Source: Arthrobacter sp. SLBN-122 (GTDB lineage Bacteria; Actinomycetota; Actinomycetes; Actinomycetales; Micrococcaceae). Taken from it: a stretch of DNA of 64,000 nucleotides. The notes beneath the pieces were generated by a model. The model saw only the letters and a list, made by a program, of their open reading frames with translations, searched no databases and had not been told where the DNA came from. The stretch lies in contig NZ_VFMS01000001.1 in NCBI RefSeq assembly GCF_006715165.1, positions 2,294,001 through 2,358,000 on the forward strand. Direction: 5' to 3'. Every line of letters starts with the position of its first letter. Position 1 is the first letter of the stretch. Positions 1 to 9,960 of the stretch are shown in pieces. The position numbers and the translations under genes are program-made.

Positions 1-1
1 G

Positions 2-409
2 ACCATGGGCGCCACCACCGTATGGGAACGCTGGGACTCGATGCTGCCGGACGGCACCGTCAACCCGGGGGAGATGACCAGCTTCAACCACTACGCCCTG
101 GGGGCCGTGGCGGACTGGATGCACACGGCCATCGGCGGCATCCGGCCGCTGGCACCGGGCTACGCCAAGGTGCTCATCGCCCCGCAGCCAGGCGCTGGCA
201 TCGACTGGGCCAGGACCTCCCTGAAAACCCCGCACGGTGAGGTCCGTGTGGAATGGAAGCACGACGGCGGCACGTTCCAGCTCGCGGCGACCGTCCCGGA
301 CGGGGTGGCGGCCGACGTCGTCCTTCCGGACGGTGAGCGGCACTCAGTTGGGGGCGGCACGCACAGCTTCAGCGCTTCTGCCGCCGTGGCCACCCCGGCG
401 GGGGCATAG
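2..409 (+). CDS. GH78 alpha-L-rhamnosidase, C-terminal end only
   Basis: Open at the left edge of the window, so only about the last 135 residues are visible. The segment GATTVWERWDSM near the start matches the GATT-W-E-W block of the GH78 (alpha/alpha)6 barrel, whose Glu is the proposed general base. It is followed by SFNHYALGAVADWMH and by IAPQPGAG, which leads into the C-terminal beta-sandwich. The complete GH78 gene at 4367-7084 has the same blocks ([27 protein letters not shown]), so these are two diverged paralogues. The enzyme would release terminal L-rhamnose from plant glycosides or pectin. The next gene starts 2 bases after the stop codon, which suggests cotranscription. Confidence 0.88.
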   Translation, partial: TMGATTVWERWDSMLPDGTVNPGEMTSFNHYALGAVADWMHTAIGGIRPLAPGYAKVLIAPQPGAGIDWARTSLKTPHGEVRVEWKHDGGTFQLAATVPDGVAADVVLPDGERHSVGGGTHSFSASAAVATPAGA

Positions 410-411
410 CC

Positions 412-1224
412 GTGGCGGCTTCGACGGAACTGTTCGTGGTGGATAACGACTTCGGCGGCGACCCGGACGGACTCGTGGCTTTGGCACACATTCTTTTGCG
501 GTGCGGCCCGGACGTTTCTGTCCTTGTGACCACGTCAGCCCTGGACCCCAGGCTCGCCGCAAGAGCAGGGAGTGACCCAGCAACGACAGCCAGCCAGGGT
601 GGGCAACTCGCTGCGGAACTCCTGGCGGTGATGGGGATCAACCACATCCCGGTCACGACCGGCGCCGAGGCTGCCGGGGCCAGCGGGGAGGAGGGCAGTG
701 CTGCGGCGCGCACGATCGTGGAGATGTCCGCCGGCTGTGAGCGGACCATCATCCTGTGCGGAGGGCCGCTGACTAACGTCGCCGACGCACTGCGGCTGGA
801 CCCGGCGCTCGCCGGCAGGGCGCTGCTGGTGTGGGTGGGCGGCACCTTGGCCGACGCGGAACGCGGCGAATACAACTCGGACACTGACGCCGCCTCTGCC
901 TCGGAGGTGGCGGCGTCGGGGATGCCCCTCGTCCGGATTCCATATGAGGAATATACGCAGATGACCGTTGCGGTGGATGCAGTGAAGAATGAGCTCGCAG
1001 CCGCATCAAAGGTTGGTTCCTGGCTGGCGGAGCGGCTGCTCGACGTCCCGCCGTTCGTGCAGCTGGGCAGCACCCTGACCCTGGGCGACAGTGTCCTGGT
1101 GCCGTTTGGGCCGGGCTCCGACACCCTTGCCATTGAGCCCATCGCGGAGACTGTGATCCGCAACCAGGTGGACAGCGCCGGGCTGTGGGAGGACCTGATC
1201 CATCGTCTGATGACTGCGCGTTAG
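412..1224 (+). CDS. Inosine-uridine nucleoside hydrolase-like protein
   Basis: A protein of 270 residues with a GTG start 2 bases after the preceding rhamnosidase. The N-terminus VVDNDFGGDPDGLVAL corresponds to the Asp-rich calcium and ribose site of the nucleoside hydrolase family (usually DxDxxxDD). CGGPLTNVADAL and the later EYNSDTDAASASEV segment match the family's GPLTN and N-x-DPxAA blocks. Members cleave N-glycosidic bonds of ribonucleosides. The Asp motif deviates from the strict consensus (Asn and Gly interspersed), and the gene is coupled to a rhamnosidase. It could therefore act on a different glycoside; only the fold family is certain. Confidence 0.75.
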   Translation: MAASTELFVVDNDFGGDPDGLVALAHILLRCGPDVSVLVTTSALDPRLAARAGSDPATTASQGGQLAAELLAVMGINHIPVTTGAEAAGASGEEGSAAARTIVEMSAGCERTIILCGGPLTNVADALRLDPALAGRALLVWVGGTLADAERGEYNSDTDAASASEVAASGMPLVRIPYEEYTQMTVAVDAVKNELAAASKVGSWLAERLLDVPPFVQLGSTLTLGDSVLVPFGPGSDTLAIEPIAETVIRNQVDSAGLWEDLIHRLMTAR

Positions 1225-1342
1225 CCAACCCATCCTTTAGGCAGCTATAGGGGGTTTTGCCTCTGGATCGCGCTGTTTGCCGCGTGGTACTTTGACCGTC
1301 TTACGCCTTGAACAGCCGCCATCCCAGGAGGAGTGCCAGCTC

Positions 1343-1918
1343 ATGAGTGATACCAGTTCCACCGGAAACGTGGACGTCGTGGACATCCTGACCAGCGACC
1401 ACCAGGACATGATCGCGCTGATCGGACAGATCAAGGGCACCTCGGATGAGGCCCAGCGCAGGGACCTGGCGGACACCCTGATCGCGGAGGTCATGCGCCA
1501 CGCCGTGGCCGAGGAGATGTACGTCTACCCGGCCATTGAAGACCATGTGCCGGACGGCCATGACGAAGTGGAACATGACAAGAAGGAGCACCAGGAGATC
1601 GTCGAGCTGATGAAGCGGCTGGAGAAGGTGGAACCTGCGGAGACGGGCTTCATGGAGCTGGTCAATGAGCTTGAGGCACAGCTGCGCCACCACGCCAATG
1701 ACGAGGAGTCCGAACAGTTCCCGAAGCTCCGCCTTCACATTCCCCGAGAGAAACTCGTCGACATCGGGGAAAAGGTGGAGAGGGCCAAGAAGCTGGCACC
1801 CACCAGGCCGCACCCGAGTGCACCGCATTCAGAGCTGTTCCACAAGACCGTGGGACCAGGCGTCGGTATGGTGGACCGGATCCTGGACAAACTCACCCGC
1901 AGGCACACGGACTCGTAG
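1343..1918 (+). CDS. Hemerythrin HHE domain protein
   Basis: A 191-residue protein starting at an ATG 8 bases after a strong AGGAGG-like site (around 1326-1333), which decides the start over an upstream in-frame ATG. The helical bundle carries the metal-ligand pattern of HHE hemerythrins: His in TSDHQDM, RHAVAEEMYVYPA, EHDKKEHQEI and LRHHANDEESEQFP. Such proteins bind O2 or NO at a di-iron centre or serve in redox and iron stress. The C-terminal tail (about residues 150-191) is basic and proline-rich and has no recognisable domain. It stands alone between two short intergenic gaps. Confidence 0.85.
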   Translation: MSDTSSTGNVDVVDILTSDHQDMIALIGQIKGTSDEAQRRDLADTLIAEVMRHAVAEEMYVYPAIEDHVPDGHDEVEHDKKEHQEIVELMKRLEKVEPAETGFMELVNELEAQLRHHANDEESEQFPKLRLHIPREKLVDIGEKVERAKKLAPTRPHPSAPHSELFHKTVGPGVGMVDRILDKLTRRHTDS

Positions 1919-1988
1919 GCCGGCAGTATCTACGGTTGGCGGCATGCGTCTGCGAGGATGGGCGAAACACCCTTTCCCAGGAGGACTC

Positions 1989-2453
1989 ATGCCGTACACC
2001 GTGGATTTCAAGAGCGTCTCCACCGTTGGTCTGGAATCGTCACCGGTGGCGGATGCGTTGGCCGGGCTGCGGGCCAATGAGGCGCGGTATTACAAGAACA
2101 AGTACGACCACGACTTCACGGTCGCGCCGGCCGGAGACGCTCCGGACGTTGTGGATTACGTGAACAACATCCTGTCCACGGAGCGCGACCTGGTGATTGC
2201 CGCCAAGCCGCTTGAGGTTTCCTCATTCGAAGTGGACGGGCTGCGGATGACGTACATCTTCTACGAATCCGGGCTGTCCATCAACGTCATGTACGCCCTG
2301 GAGGACGGGGGCAAGCGGGCGGTCGGGTTCAAGCTCTCCGACGGAATGGACGTTCCGGAGGAGCTGGCGTCCCGCTTCAAGTTCGCACGGCAGAAATCCA
2401 AGCTGGCCGGCACCATCCGCGGTTCGTACTTTGTGATTAAGGGCGAGTACTGA
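1989..2453 (+). CDS. Conserved hypothetical protein, 154 aa
   Basis: Starts at an ATG preceded by CCAGGAGGACTC, a strong ribosome binding site. The product is a soluble, mixed alpha/beta protein without signal peptide or membrane segment. Visible stretches such as VDGLRMTYIFYESGLS and KRAVGFKLSDGMDVPEEL look like a structured domain, but I do not recognise the family. It is convergent with the SDR gene; only 25 bases separate the stop codons. Confidence 0.6.
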   Translation: MPYTVDFKSVSTVGLESSPVADALAGLRANEARYYKNKYDHDFTVAPAGDAPDVVDYVNNILSTERDLVIAAKPLEVSSFEVDGLRMTYIFYESGLSINVMYALEDGGKRAVGFKLSDGMDVPEELASRFKFARQKSKLAGTIRGSYFVIKGEY

Positions 2454-2478
2454 CCCGCAGGCGGTGGCCGTGCCAGCG

Positions 2479-3237
2479 TCAGACGCTGGTGTAGCCGCCA
2501 TCCACCAGGTAGTAGCCGCCGGTGCAGAATGATGCATCATCGGAGAGCAGGAAGCACACTATGTGGGCCACTTCCTCGGCCGTGCCCAAGCGGCCCAATG
2601 GATGCTTGGCCATCAGGCCGTTCCTGGCCTCCTCGTTCAGGTTCTTGTCCAGCAACGGGGTGGCGATGTAACCGGGACCCACGGAGTTGATGCGCAGCCC
2701 TTGGCCGCCGTACTCCGCGGCGGCATTCTTGGTCAGGCCAACCACGCCATGCTTGGCCGCGGTGTAGGCACTGCTCTGGGGCGCCGCGACCGAACCATGG
2801 ATGGATGCCATGTTGACGATGGCACTCTCCTGCGCACCGGCGTCGAGCATGGCGGGAATCTGGTATCGCATCCCGTACAGCACGCCGTTAAGGTTGATGC
2901 CGATGACCTTGTCCCAATTGTCCAGGTCCAGCTCTCCCGTGGGTGCCTGCTTGCCGCCAATACCGGCGTTGTTCACGGCATAGTTCAGCTTTCCGTAGGT
3001 CTCTACGGCAAACCGGACGACCTGTTCGTTGTCCTCCCTGCGGGCAGTGTCCCCCTGCGCTGCCGCCGCGGTCCCACCGGCCTGGCTGATCTCATCGGCC
3101 ACACGCTGGGCAGCGTCCAGATCCAGGTCCAGCACAACTACCTTGGCACCCTTGGCCGCCAATTCCTTTGACGTGGCCTCACCAATACCCGAGCCGCCAC
3201 CGGTCACCAACGCAACCCTGTCCGTGAACTGTCCCAT
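2479..3237 (-). CDS. Short-chain dehydrogenase/reductase (SDR)
   Basis: A 252-residue classical SDR. The Rossmann motif TGGGSGIG lies at residues 11-18, NNAG follows the fourth beta strand, and the catalytic Ser (NMASIHGS) and YTAAK Tyr-Lys pair are in place. The C-terminus reads GGYYLVDGGYTSV, typical of FabG-like NAD(P)-dependent oxidoreductases. The start was placed at MGQFTDRVALVTGG; the longer frame upstream is rich in Pro/Gly and unconserved in type. It lies downstream of the IclR gene on the same strand with a 151-base gap. The substrate is unknown; a sugar or aldonate dehydrogenase role would suit the neighbourhood. Confidence 0.85.
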   Translation of the reverse strand: MGQFTDRVALVTGGGSGIGEATSKELAAKGAKVVVLDLDLDAAQRVADEISQAGGTAAAAQGDTARREDNEQVVRFAVETYGKLNYAVNNAGIGGKQAPTGELDLDNWDKVIGINLNGVLYGMRYQIPAMLDAGAQESAIVNMASIHGSVAAPQSSAYTAAKHGVVGLTKNAAAEYGGQGLRINSVGPGYIATPLLDKNLNEEARNGLMAKHPLGRLGTAEEVAHIVCFLLSDDASFCTGGYYLVDGGYTSV

Positions 3238-3388
3238 GCCTGAATCCTCGATCCTGGGTCCGGCAGTTCCCGTCGGACCCGCTAGTGACTGCCAACTGGT
3301 CCGGAACAAAAGACCTGCTCCGAGGATACTAATCTACCCAGGTAGCGTGGATCCGTAACCGGCGGCAAAGTCCGTGGAGACTGCCGCC

Positions 3389-4219
3389 CTACCCCTGCGA
3401 GTGAGTCCGTGCGTCGGCGCTGACAACAGCCTGGTGCCCCAGGTTCCTGGAGACGGCGCGGGCGGCCGCGCGGACCGCGGGGGCCAGCACGTTCGGGGGA
3501 GTGGACCCGTCCGGAACCACGATGGACAGCGACGCTACCACGGAGCCCTGGGCATCGAAAATCGGGGACGCCACAGAGACGGTCCGGGACGGGACGGTAC
3601 GGCGGATCATGGCGATGCCGGTGCGACGCACATCCGAAAGTGTCCTGCGCAGCTGGCCTTCCGGCATCTGGGGCACGCCCGGCTCGTTTTCCGGCGGCCG
3701 CTTCAGGATGGTTTCCTGGAACTGCTGGTCCGCGCCGGCCAAAAGCACCAGGCCGATGGCCGTGGACCGCAGCGGCGCCCGTCCACCCACCCGGTACGCC
3801 ACCTCGGTGGCGTCCTTCCCGGACAACCGCTCGATCAGCACCGCCTCCTCATTGTCCCGCACCGCCAGCAGGACGTGGTGCCGGGTAACTTCGAACAGGT
3901 CCTCCAGATAGGGAAGCGCAATTTCCCGCACCCCGTGCCCGCGCGGTGACAGGGAGGCCACTTCCCACAGCCGGACCCCCACCACGTAGCGGCCGTCGTC
4001 GAGCCGTTCCAAGGCACCCCAGGCCACCAGCCGGGCGATCAGCCGCAGCGCCGTGGGTGCGGGCATGTCCGCGTAGCGCGCCAGTTCGGACAGGGTCAGT
4101 GCGCGGCGCCGGTCGGAAAAAACCGCCAGCAGGCTCAGTGCCCGGTCAATGACGGGTTCGCCCTGTTTGGGCCGTTTTCCGCGGGTCGGCGGGGTGTCCG
4201 TTTCCGGAGTGACAGTCAT
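3389..4219 (-). CDS. IclR-family transcriptional regulator
   Basis: A 276-residue protein. The N-terminal winged helix (about residues 22-85) contains VIDRALSLLAVFSD and LSELARYADMPAPTALRL, the typical IclR helix-turn-helix. The C-terminal ligand-binding domain contains LRSTAIGLVLLA and SVASPIFDAQGSVVASLSI, both hallmarks of the family. The start is the ATG followed by TVTPETD; the longer frame would run through the divergent promoter region. It is divergent from the GH78 gene at 4367, and a TTYCA-N5-TGAAA site sits between them. The same site recurs upstream of the 34.5 kb operon and the quercetinase gene, so this regulator may control all three (inference). IclR proteins often respond to aromatic or sugar-acid ligands. 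Confidence 0.9.
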   Translation of the reverse strand: MTVTPETDTPPTRGKRPKQGEPVIDRALSLLAVFSDRRRALTLSELARYADMPAPTALRLIARLVAWGALERLDDGRYVVGVRLWEVASLSPRGHGVREIALPYLEDLFEVTRHHVLLAVRDNEEAVLIERLSGKDATEVAYRVGGRAPLRSTAIGLVLLAGADQQFQETILKRPPENEPGVPQMPEGQLRRTLSDVRRTGIAMIRRTVPSRTVSVASPIFDAQGSVVASLSIVVPDGSTPPNVLAPAVRAAARAVSRNLGHQAVVSADARTHSQG

Positions 4220-4278
4220 GGCAGGAGTTCCTAGCGCCGTTGATAGCTGCAATGGCAGTGAGCTGAACCACAATACTA

Positions 4279-4293
4279 TTCCAATCATTGAAA
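4279..4293. promoter_or_regulatory. Candidate IclR operator TTCCA-N5-TGAAA
   Basis: The imperfect palindrome TTCCAATCATTGAAA lies in the 147-base divergent region between the IclR gene and the GH78 gene. Closely matching sites occur at 34367-34381 and 41019-41033. The recurrence at three promoters is directly visible; assignment to this IclR protein is inference. Confidence 0.55.
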
Positions 4294-4366
4294 GAACCCT
4301 GTGGAGGGGAAGTGACGGCAAACGAAGCTGGAACTCCCAGCAACCGCACTCCAGGAGTCCCGCCGC

Positions 4367-7084
4367 ATGACCGCCCCCACCCGGCTTCGGGCCGAGCACC
4401 TGCCCGAGGCGATGGGACTGACCATCACCGTGCCGCGGCTCAGCTGGACGCCGCCCGCCGGAACCGCCGGCCAGACTGCCTACCGCATCACCGCGGACAA
4501 CGGCTGGGACACCGGCAGGGTTGCGTCGTGCGCCTGCAGCGGCATCCCGTACAGCGGCCCGGCTCTGCAGTCCAGGGACCGGATCGAGTGGCGGGTCCGC
4601 ACCTGGAACACCGACGAACACGGCACCGAAACCACAAGCGATTGGTCCGAAACCGTGCCCGTGGAGCTGGGCCTGCTGCATGCCGCGGACTGGACAGCGC
4701 AATGGATCGGCCCCGAGGAACCTGAAGTGCCCTCGCCGGGGGAGCGGCCCGGCTGGGCCCTCACCAAGACCTTCGCGCTCTCAGCCGCCCCGCACAACGC
4801 CCGCGCCTACGCCACCGCCCACGGCATTTACGAGCTCTTCATCAACGGGCACCGCGTGGGCGACCAGCAGCTCACCCCCGGCTCCACCAGCTACAACACC
4901 ACGCTCCAGGTCCAGGCCCGCGACGTCACCACGCTGCTCCGCGAAGGCAGCAACACCATCCGTGCTGTGCTCACCGACGGCTGGTACCGCGGCACCTTCG
5001 GGTATACGCGCGACGCCGACATGTACGGAACGCACACAGCCCTCCTGGCGCAGCTCGAGATTGAGTCCGCGGCCGGCAGGCGGGTCATCGGCACCGACGG
5101 CTCGTGGCTGGTGTCCGCCACGGAGATCGTCAGTGCCGACCTCATGGCCGGCCAGCGCGTTGATTTCAGGAAGGCCGACGGCGGGAGCCCGCCCCAGGCG
5201 GGCACCGGCGGCACTGGTGCCCGCGCACCAAAGCCGCGTCACGCCGTCGTCCGTTCCGGCAGTTTCACCGCACTGGCTGGACCCCTCGCGCCGCCCACCC
5301 GGGTGACCCAGGAGCTGGCTCCGGTATCCATCACGCGGCTGCCCAACGGCAATCAGGTGGTGGACTTCGGCCAGAACATCCACGGCTGGGTCCGCCTCTC
5401 CAGGCTGGGGCAACCGGGGGAAACCGTCACGCTGGAGTACGGCGAATCGCTCGGGGACGACGGCGACGTCACCCGGGCCCATCTGCGCCCCCTCGACTTC
5501 CGGACGCCCGGTGCCTTCCGGGACGCGGGCCAGGTGGATGCCGTTATTTCCTCCGCGGCCGAGGACGAAGTCTTTGAACCCCGGCACACCACCCACGGCT
5601 TCCAGTTTGTCTCCGTCCAGGGGCTGGAGGAGCACCTTCAGCCAGAGGACATCACCGGTTGCCTGGTCCGGACCGACCTGGAACGCATCGGTACTTTCAG
5701 CTGCAGCGATGACCGGCTGAACAAGCTGCATGACATCGTGGAATGGAGCTTCCTGGGCAACTCCTGCGAGGTCCCCACCGACTGCCCGCAGCGCGAAAAG
5801 GCCGGCTGGACCGGTGACTGGCAACTGTTCGTCCCCACCGCTGCCTACCTCTACGACGTGACCGGCTTTTCCCGGAAGTGGCTGCGCGACGTCCGGGCAG
5901 ACCAGTGGGACAACGGGATCATCGCCAACATCTCGCCGTCCCCAGGACCTGCCATTACCTCGGCCGAGTTCATGGGCTTCACCAACGGCTCCGCCGGCTG
6001 GGGCGACGCGGTCGTGATGGTGCCGTGGGAGGTCTACCTCGCGTCCGGTGACGCCGGGATCCTCGCCGAGAACTGGGAGGCCATGCAGCGCTGGCTGGGC
6101 TTCGTCCGGACCTGCGCCGAAACGCAGCGGCATGCTGCCCGCGCCGCCGCACGCGCCACCCCTGCACCGCACGAGCAGTACCTCTGGGACACCGGCTTCC
6201 ACTTTGGCGAATGGATGGAACCGGGCGGGCCGGAACCTGACCTGTTCGCCGCCCGCACCGCGGACCATGGGATCGTGGCCACCGCCTACTACCGGCACAC
6301 CACGGACCTGATGACACGCATCGCCGGTGTCCTGGGCCTGGCCGCGGAGGCCGCCGAACTGGCAGAGCTGTCACACCGGATCCGGGACGCGTGGGAGACG
6401 GAATACCTTGACTCCTCCGGCCGCGTCACCCAGGCCACCCAGGCCAACTGCGTGCGTGCCCTGGCCTTCGACCTCGTCAGCCCCGGGCACCGCCCCACCG
6501 TCACCTCGCAGCTGGCGGACCTAATCCGCGGCGCCGGCACGCACCTCGGGACCGGGTTCCTGGCCACGCCCTACCTGCTCCCGGTCCTGGCCGACAACGG
6601 AGAACTGGACCTCGCCTACGAACTCCTGATGCAGGACTCCGAACCGTCATGGCTCACCATGGTGGACCGGGGCGCCACCACCATGTGGGAGCTGTGGAAC
6701 GGCATCGATGCCAACGGCACCGCGCACCAGTCGCTCAGCCACTACAGCAAGGGCGCCGTGGTTTCCTTCCTGCACCGCTACACGGCGGGGCTGCGGCAGG
6801 CTCCCGGCAGCGCGGGCTGGGAGCGCATCATCATCGAGCCGCGCCCCGGCGCCGGCCTGACGTCCGCGTCCACAACGCACCACGGGCCGCGCGGCCTGCT
6901 CGGGGTGGAGTGGGGGAGGGACGACGGCGTGCTGAAGCTCAGTGCCACGATCCCCTCCGGCACCACCGCGGAGGTAAGGCTGCCCGGCGAGCCGGCCGCC
7001 GTCGTCGGGCCCGGACGCCATACTTTCCCCGCCGGAACCGGCGCGGACACCGCACAACCTGAACTGATGAGGAGCACACTATGA
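4367..7084 (+). CDS. GH78 alpha-L-rhamnosidase
   Basis: A 905-residue intracellular enzyme (no signal peptide). Layout: an N-terminal fibronectin-like region (about 5-110), the Bac_rhamnosid N domain (about 130-300, with the [13 protein letters not shown] carbohydrate-binding loop), a beta domain ending in [13 protein letters not shown], the catalytic (alpha/alpha)6 barrel (about 435-790), and a C-terminal sandwich. The general acid lies in [15 protein letters not shown] near residue 470, and the second catalytic Glu in TTMWELWN near 774. It hydrolyses terminal L-rhamnose from rhamnosides such as flavonoid rutinosides or rhamnogalacturonan fragments. Its stop overlaps the next start by 4 bases, so it heads an operon with two alpha/beta hydrolases. 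Confidence 0.95.
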   Translation: MTAPTRLRAEHLPEAMGLTITVPRLSWTPPAGTAGQTAYRITADNGWDTGRVASCACSGIPYSGPALQSRDRIEWRVRTWNTDEHGTETTSDWSETVPVELGLLHAADWTAQWIGPEEPEVPSPGERPGWALTKTFALSAAPHNARAYATAHGIYELFINGHRVGDQQLTPGSTSYNTTLQVQARDVTTLLREGSNTIRAVLTDGWYRGTFGYTRDADMYGTHTALLAQLEIESAAGRRVIGTDGSWLVSATEIVSADLMAGQRVDFRKADGGSPPQAGTGGTGARAPKPRHAVVRSGSFTALAGPLAPPTRVTQELAPVSITRLPNGNQVVDFGQNIHGWVRLSRLGQPGETVTLEYGESLGDDGDVTRAHLRPLDFRTPGAFRDAGQVDAVISSAAEDEVFEPRHTTHGFQFVSVQGLEEHLQPEDITGCLVRTDLERIGTFSCSDDRLNKLHDIVEWSFLGNSCEVPTDCPQREKAGWTGDWQLFVPTAAYLYDVTGFSRKWLRDVRADQWDNGIIANISPSPGPAITSAEFMGFTNGSAGWGDAVVMVPWEVYLASGDAGILAENWEAMQRWLGFVRTCAETQRHAARAAARATPAPHEQYLWDTGFHFGEWMEPGGPEPDLFAARTADHGIVATAYYRHTTDLMTRIAGVLGLAAEAAELAELSHRIRDAWETEYLDSSGRVTQATQANCVRALAFDLVSPGHRPTVTSQLADLIRGAGTHLGTGFLATPYLLPVLADNGELDLAYELLMQDSEPSWLTMVDRGATTMWELWNGIDANGTAHQSLSHYSKGAVVSFLHRYTAGLRQAPGSAGWERIIIEPRPGAGLTSASTTHHGPRGLLGVEWGRDDGVLKLSATIPSGTTAEVRLPGEPAAVVGPGRHTFPAGTGADTAQPELMRSTL

Positions 7085-8070
7085 CAGTGGACAACGCTAC
7101 CGGCGTACTTGACCCGTCCCGGGACATCTCCCGTCCCGGAGGCAGGGAGATTCCGCCGTTCCCCGTCTTCGATGCGCCGGGAAGCCCTGAACATATCTCG
7201 GACGTCTCCTCGGTTTACCGTGAGGTCACGTACGCCAGGGCCATCGGGTTCCGGCCTCTGAAGATGGACATCTGGCTGCCCCGCAACGCTGCCGCTCCCA
7301 CGCCGCTGGTCCTCTGGGTGCACGGCGGAGCGTTCCAGCTGGGCGACCGCCGGGAGCTGCCGCCCACCTTCGCGCCCGACTCAGTGTTCCGGCTGCTCAA
7401 CGAGGCCGGTATTGCCTGCGCCACGGCGGACTACCGGCACTCCCTGGAAGCCCCGTTCCCGGCACAGCTCCACGACCTCAAGGCCGCGGTCCGCTACCTC
7501 CGGGAATTCGCCGGCCGCCTCAACATCGACCCTGAGCGGTTCGGCGCCTGGGGTGAATCCGCCGGCGGCCACCTGGTGGCGCTCCTGGGCCTCACCGGCA
7601 ACCGCGGCGACCTGGAAGGCGGACTCGGTGCGCAGGGGCACCCGAGCAGCGTCAGCGCCGTCGTCGACTTCTACGGCGTATCCTCCCTCTTGGACATTCC
7701 CCCCATCAACACGCCCGACGGGCTTTTTCCCCCGGCGCTGACCGCCGCTGTCCCGCCGGGGAGGTCACTGCAGCCGGAGAACATGCTGGTGGGCGGCTCG
7801 GATGATCCCGAACTGCTGGCTGCGGCCAGCCCCGTCAGCTATGTGACCGCTGACGCCGCACCGTTCCTCCTGGTCCACGGCGATTCGGATGGCCTGGTCC
7901 CGCACTCGCAGACCGACCTCCTGGCCGCCGCACTCGCCAACGCAGGCGTGGAACATGACGTGGTGACCATCACGGGCGGCGACCACTGCTTCTTCGGCGC
8001 CGAGGACCAGTTGGACACCATCCTGGTCACCGCCGTCGACTACTTCTCACGGAAGCTGGGAACACCATGA
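7081..8070 (+). CDS. Alpha/beta hydrolase, esterase/lipase (BD-FAE-like)
   Basis: A 329-residue protein translationally coupled (ATGA) to the rhamnosidase. The oxyanion-hole motif WVHGGAF lies near residues 79-85. The nucleophile is in AWGESAGGH, the acid in HGDSDGLVP and the catalytic His in GGDHCFF, so the triad is complete. It resembles the hydrolase at 34500-35390 (shared PAQLHD-KAAVR and AWG-SAGGHL blocks). A plausible job is removal of acyl groups from plant glycosides before or after derhamnosylation. The exact substrate cannot be read from the sequence. Confidence 0.88.
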   Translation: MTVDNATGVLDPSRDISRPGGREIPPFPVFDAPGSPEHISDVSSVYREVTYARAIGFRPLKMDIWLPRNAAAPTPLVLWVHGGAFQLGDRRELPPTFAPDSVFRLLNEAGIACATADYRHSLEAPFPAQLHDLKAAVRYLREFAGRLNIDPERFGAWGESAGGHLVALLGLTGNRGDLEGGLGAQGHPSSVSAVVDFYGVSSLLDIPPINTPDGLFPPALTAAVPPGRSLQPENMLVGGSDDPELLAAASPVSYVTADAAPFLLVHGDSDGLVPHSQTDLLAAALANAGVEHDVVTITGGDHCFFGAEDQLDTILVTAVDYFSRKLGTP

Positions 8071-9032
8071 CATCCCGGACAGAATCAGCCGCGGGGTCCG
8101 CCGGGCTCTCCCGGAGCACCCAGGGGGAGACCGCCGCCGGTTTCGCTGAATACCTGGCCAGTCCGGAAGGCCCGCAGTTCCTGAACCCGGACGCCGTCCG
8201 CTCGCCCGGCCCGGACGTACCCATCCGCACCGTGACCGCCGACGGACGCCACGGCCCGGTGGCCATCAGGATCTACGGCGAACGGGCGGGCACGGACAGT
8301 CCTTCCCTGGTGTGGCTGCACGGCGGCGGATTCGTCAGCGGCAGCGTGGATATTCCGGAATCCGATTACCTGGCCCGGGTGCTCGCGCACCAAGGCACGC
8401 CGGTGCTGTCCGTGGACTACCGGCTGGCCCGCGACGGCGTGTCCTTCCCCATCCCGCACGACGACGCGTTGGCGGGCTGGTTCTGGGCCCGGGAGAACGC
8501 CGAATCCCTGGGCCTGGATCCGGACCTGCTCTGCCTGGGCGGTGCCGGTGCCGGGGGCAACCTGGCCGTGGGCGCCGCGCTCTATCTGATTGACGCCGGC
8601 AAGCCGCTGCCCGCCAAGCTCCTGCTGGCCTACCCCTTCCTGCACGCGGAACTGCCGCCGCCCGCCGGGGGACTGGACCCTGAGGTCATGGCCGGGCTGC
8701 CCAGGCACCTGCGGTTCACGGTGGAGGACTGCATCCGGACGGCGGAGAACTACGTGGGTGGGCCTGTCAGCATGGCATCGTCCTACGCGATGCCCGGCTA
8801 CGCCGACCCTGCCGGGCTTCCGCCCACGGCTCTTCTTGCATGCGAGTACGACGACGCCCGCGGCTCAACCGAGCTTTTTGCCTCCGCTTTGGAGCGGGCA
8901 GGGGTTCCGGTGTCCTACTTCCTGGCGGAAGGCGGGGTGCACGGCCACCTCAACCACACGGCAGGCCTTTCCGAGGGGCAGGCGGCCCTGGATTTCCTGG
9001 CCGGGGAACTTTCGGCTGCGAAGCGGGCGTAA
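8067..9032 (+). CDS. HSL-type alpha/beta hydrolase homologue lacking the nucleophile Ser
   Basis: A 321-residue member of the hormone-sensitive-lipase branch of alpha/beta hydrolases, coupled by ATGA to the previous gene. The oxyanion HGGGF motif, the acid region [10 protein letters not shown] and the His region GGVHGHLNH are present. The nucleophile elbow, normally GDSAGG, reads GGAGAGG (residues 158-164), with Gly161 where Ser should be. The frame is intact and the rest is well preserved, so this looks like a maintained pseudo-enzyme or a changed activity rather than decay. It may act with, or regulate, the active hydrolase encoded just upstream. Confidence 0.85.
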   Translation: MTSRTESAAGSAGLSRSTQGETAAGFAEYLASPEGPQFLNPDAVRSPGPDVPIRTVTADGRHGPVAIRIYGERAGTDSPSLVWLHGGGFVSGSVDIPESDYLARVLAHQGTPVLSVDYRLARDGVSFPIPHDDALAGWFWARENAESLGLDPDLLCLGGAGAGGNLAVGAALYLIDAGKPLPAKLLLAYPFLHAELPPPAGGLDPEVMAGLPRHLRFTVEDCIRTAENYVGGPVSMASSYAMPGYADPAGLPPTALLACEYDDARGSTELFASALERAGVPVSYFLAEGGVHGHLNHTAGLSEGQAALDFLAGELSAAKRA

Positions 9033-9066
9033 AGGTATTGATGCGCCAGCGCTGCCGGCCAAAGGC

Positions 9067-9822
9067 CTACCCGGGATTAGGGCTGGACTCGGCCACTGAA
9101 GCATGGCTGCTGGACCAGATGTCCCCCATCTCCTCGGTGGACTGTTCCACGATCCGGCTCATGGCGGCGTGCGCCGCCGCTGCCTGGCCGCGCTGGATGG
9201 CGCTGGCCACGTCCACGTGCAACTGCAGCGCCTCATGGTCCGGAAGGTGGGGCATCAGGCCGTGCTGGGTCCGGCCGGCCAGCACCTCTGCCACGAGTTT
9301 GTGAAGCTGCGAAAACATGAGGTTGCCGGAGGCGTTGAGGACCGCGGCATGGAACTCGATGTCCAGGCGCAGGAAATCGTCCTGGTCCCCCCGCTGCCCG
9401 GCGGCCCAGAGCCGGGCGGCCATGGAAACCAGGTCGCTGGCCTGGTCCAGTGAGGCGCGTTCGGCGGCAAGCCGGGCGGCCTGCGGTTCAATGGCGCCAC
9501 GCAGTTCGTTCAGTGCCCGCAACTGCTCCAGCCGCTTGGCCGATGCCAGCCGCCACCTGATCACCTGGGGGTCGTAGAGGTTCCAGCTGGCCTCCGGCTG
9601 GACCACAGTGCCCAGGCGGCGGCGCGATTCCAGCATGCCCATGGAGGACAGGACACGGGTGGCCTCGCGGATCACGGAGCGGGACACCTTGTGGTGCGCC
9701 TCCAGCTCATCCAGCCGCAGGATTGAATTCGGTGCCAGCGTCCCCTCGGCAATGGCAAGTCCCAGGTTCTCGACCAGCGATGAATGCAGGTCAGGGGACA
9801 ACGCCGCCTTTGGGATGGTCAT
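9067..9822 (-). CDS. GntR-family regulator, FCD (FadR) subgroup
   Basis: A 251-residue protein with an N-terminal winged helix (about 12-72; LDELEAHHKVSRSVIREATRVL is the recognition region) and an all-helical FCD ligand domain (about 95-235). The FCD metal and ligand residues are visible as DIEFHAAVLNASGN and PDHEALQLHVDV. It is divergent from the ABC transporter and sugar-acid operon starting at 9961. FCD regulators of this type, such as DgoR or UxuR relatives, sense aldonates and hexuronate intermediates. It is therefore the likely repressor of that operon. Confidence 0.9.
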   Translation of the reverse strand: MTIPKAALSPDLHSSLVENLGLAIAEGTLAPNSILRLDELEAHHKVSRSVIREATRVLSSMGMLESRRRLGTVVQPEASWNLYDPQVIRWRLASAKRLEQLRALNELRGAIEPQAARLAAERASLDQASDLVSMAARLWAAGQRGDQDDFLRLDIEFHAAVLNASGNLMFSQLHKLVAEVLAGRTQHGLMPHLPDHEALQLHVDVASAIQRGQAAAAHAAMSRIVEQSTEEMGDIWSSSHASVAESSPNPG

Positions 9823-9852
9823 GAATAAATCATATGGGGGGACGGCAAGGTC

Positions 9853-9882
9853 TTGTATATGTCTGCCTTATTTGTTTATGCT
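9853..9882 (+). promoter_or_regulatory. Candidate sigma-70 promoter of the sugar-acid operon
   Basis: TTGTAT (9853-9858) and TATGCT (9877-9882) are separated by 18 bases in the AT-rich part of the divergent region between the GntR gene and the ABC operon. TTGTATA also resembles a half-site of FCD-type GntR operators, so repressor and polymerase may overlap here. Confidence 0.45.
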
Positions 9883-9960
9883 CGCTGAACACAACAGACG
9901 TAACGAGGCGTCTGTCACCCGCCCGCGAAGCTGCGGGCCTGAAAGGCAAAGGGAGTCGTA

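Noticed and set aside
2473..2489. 17-base palindrome CCAGCGTC-A-GACGCTGG as terminator between converging genes
   Set aside because: It overlaps the SDR stop codon, the loop is too small for a normal RNA hairpin and no T-run follows on either strand.
3334..3345. CTACC-CA-GGTAG dyad upstream of the SDR gene as operator
   Set aside because: The arms are only 5 bp and no second copy near a related promoter was found; the similarity to the TetR operator at 44008 is too weak.
4781..6298. Long minus-strand open frame of about 505 codons opposite the GH78 gene
   Set aside because: It lies wholly antisense to a clear GH78 enzyme, its text is Gly/Arg/Val-rich without motifs, and it follows from the high GC of codon position three.
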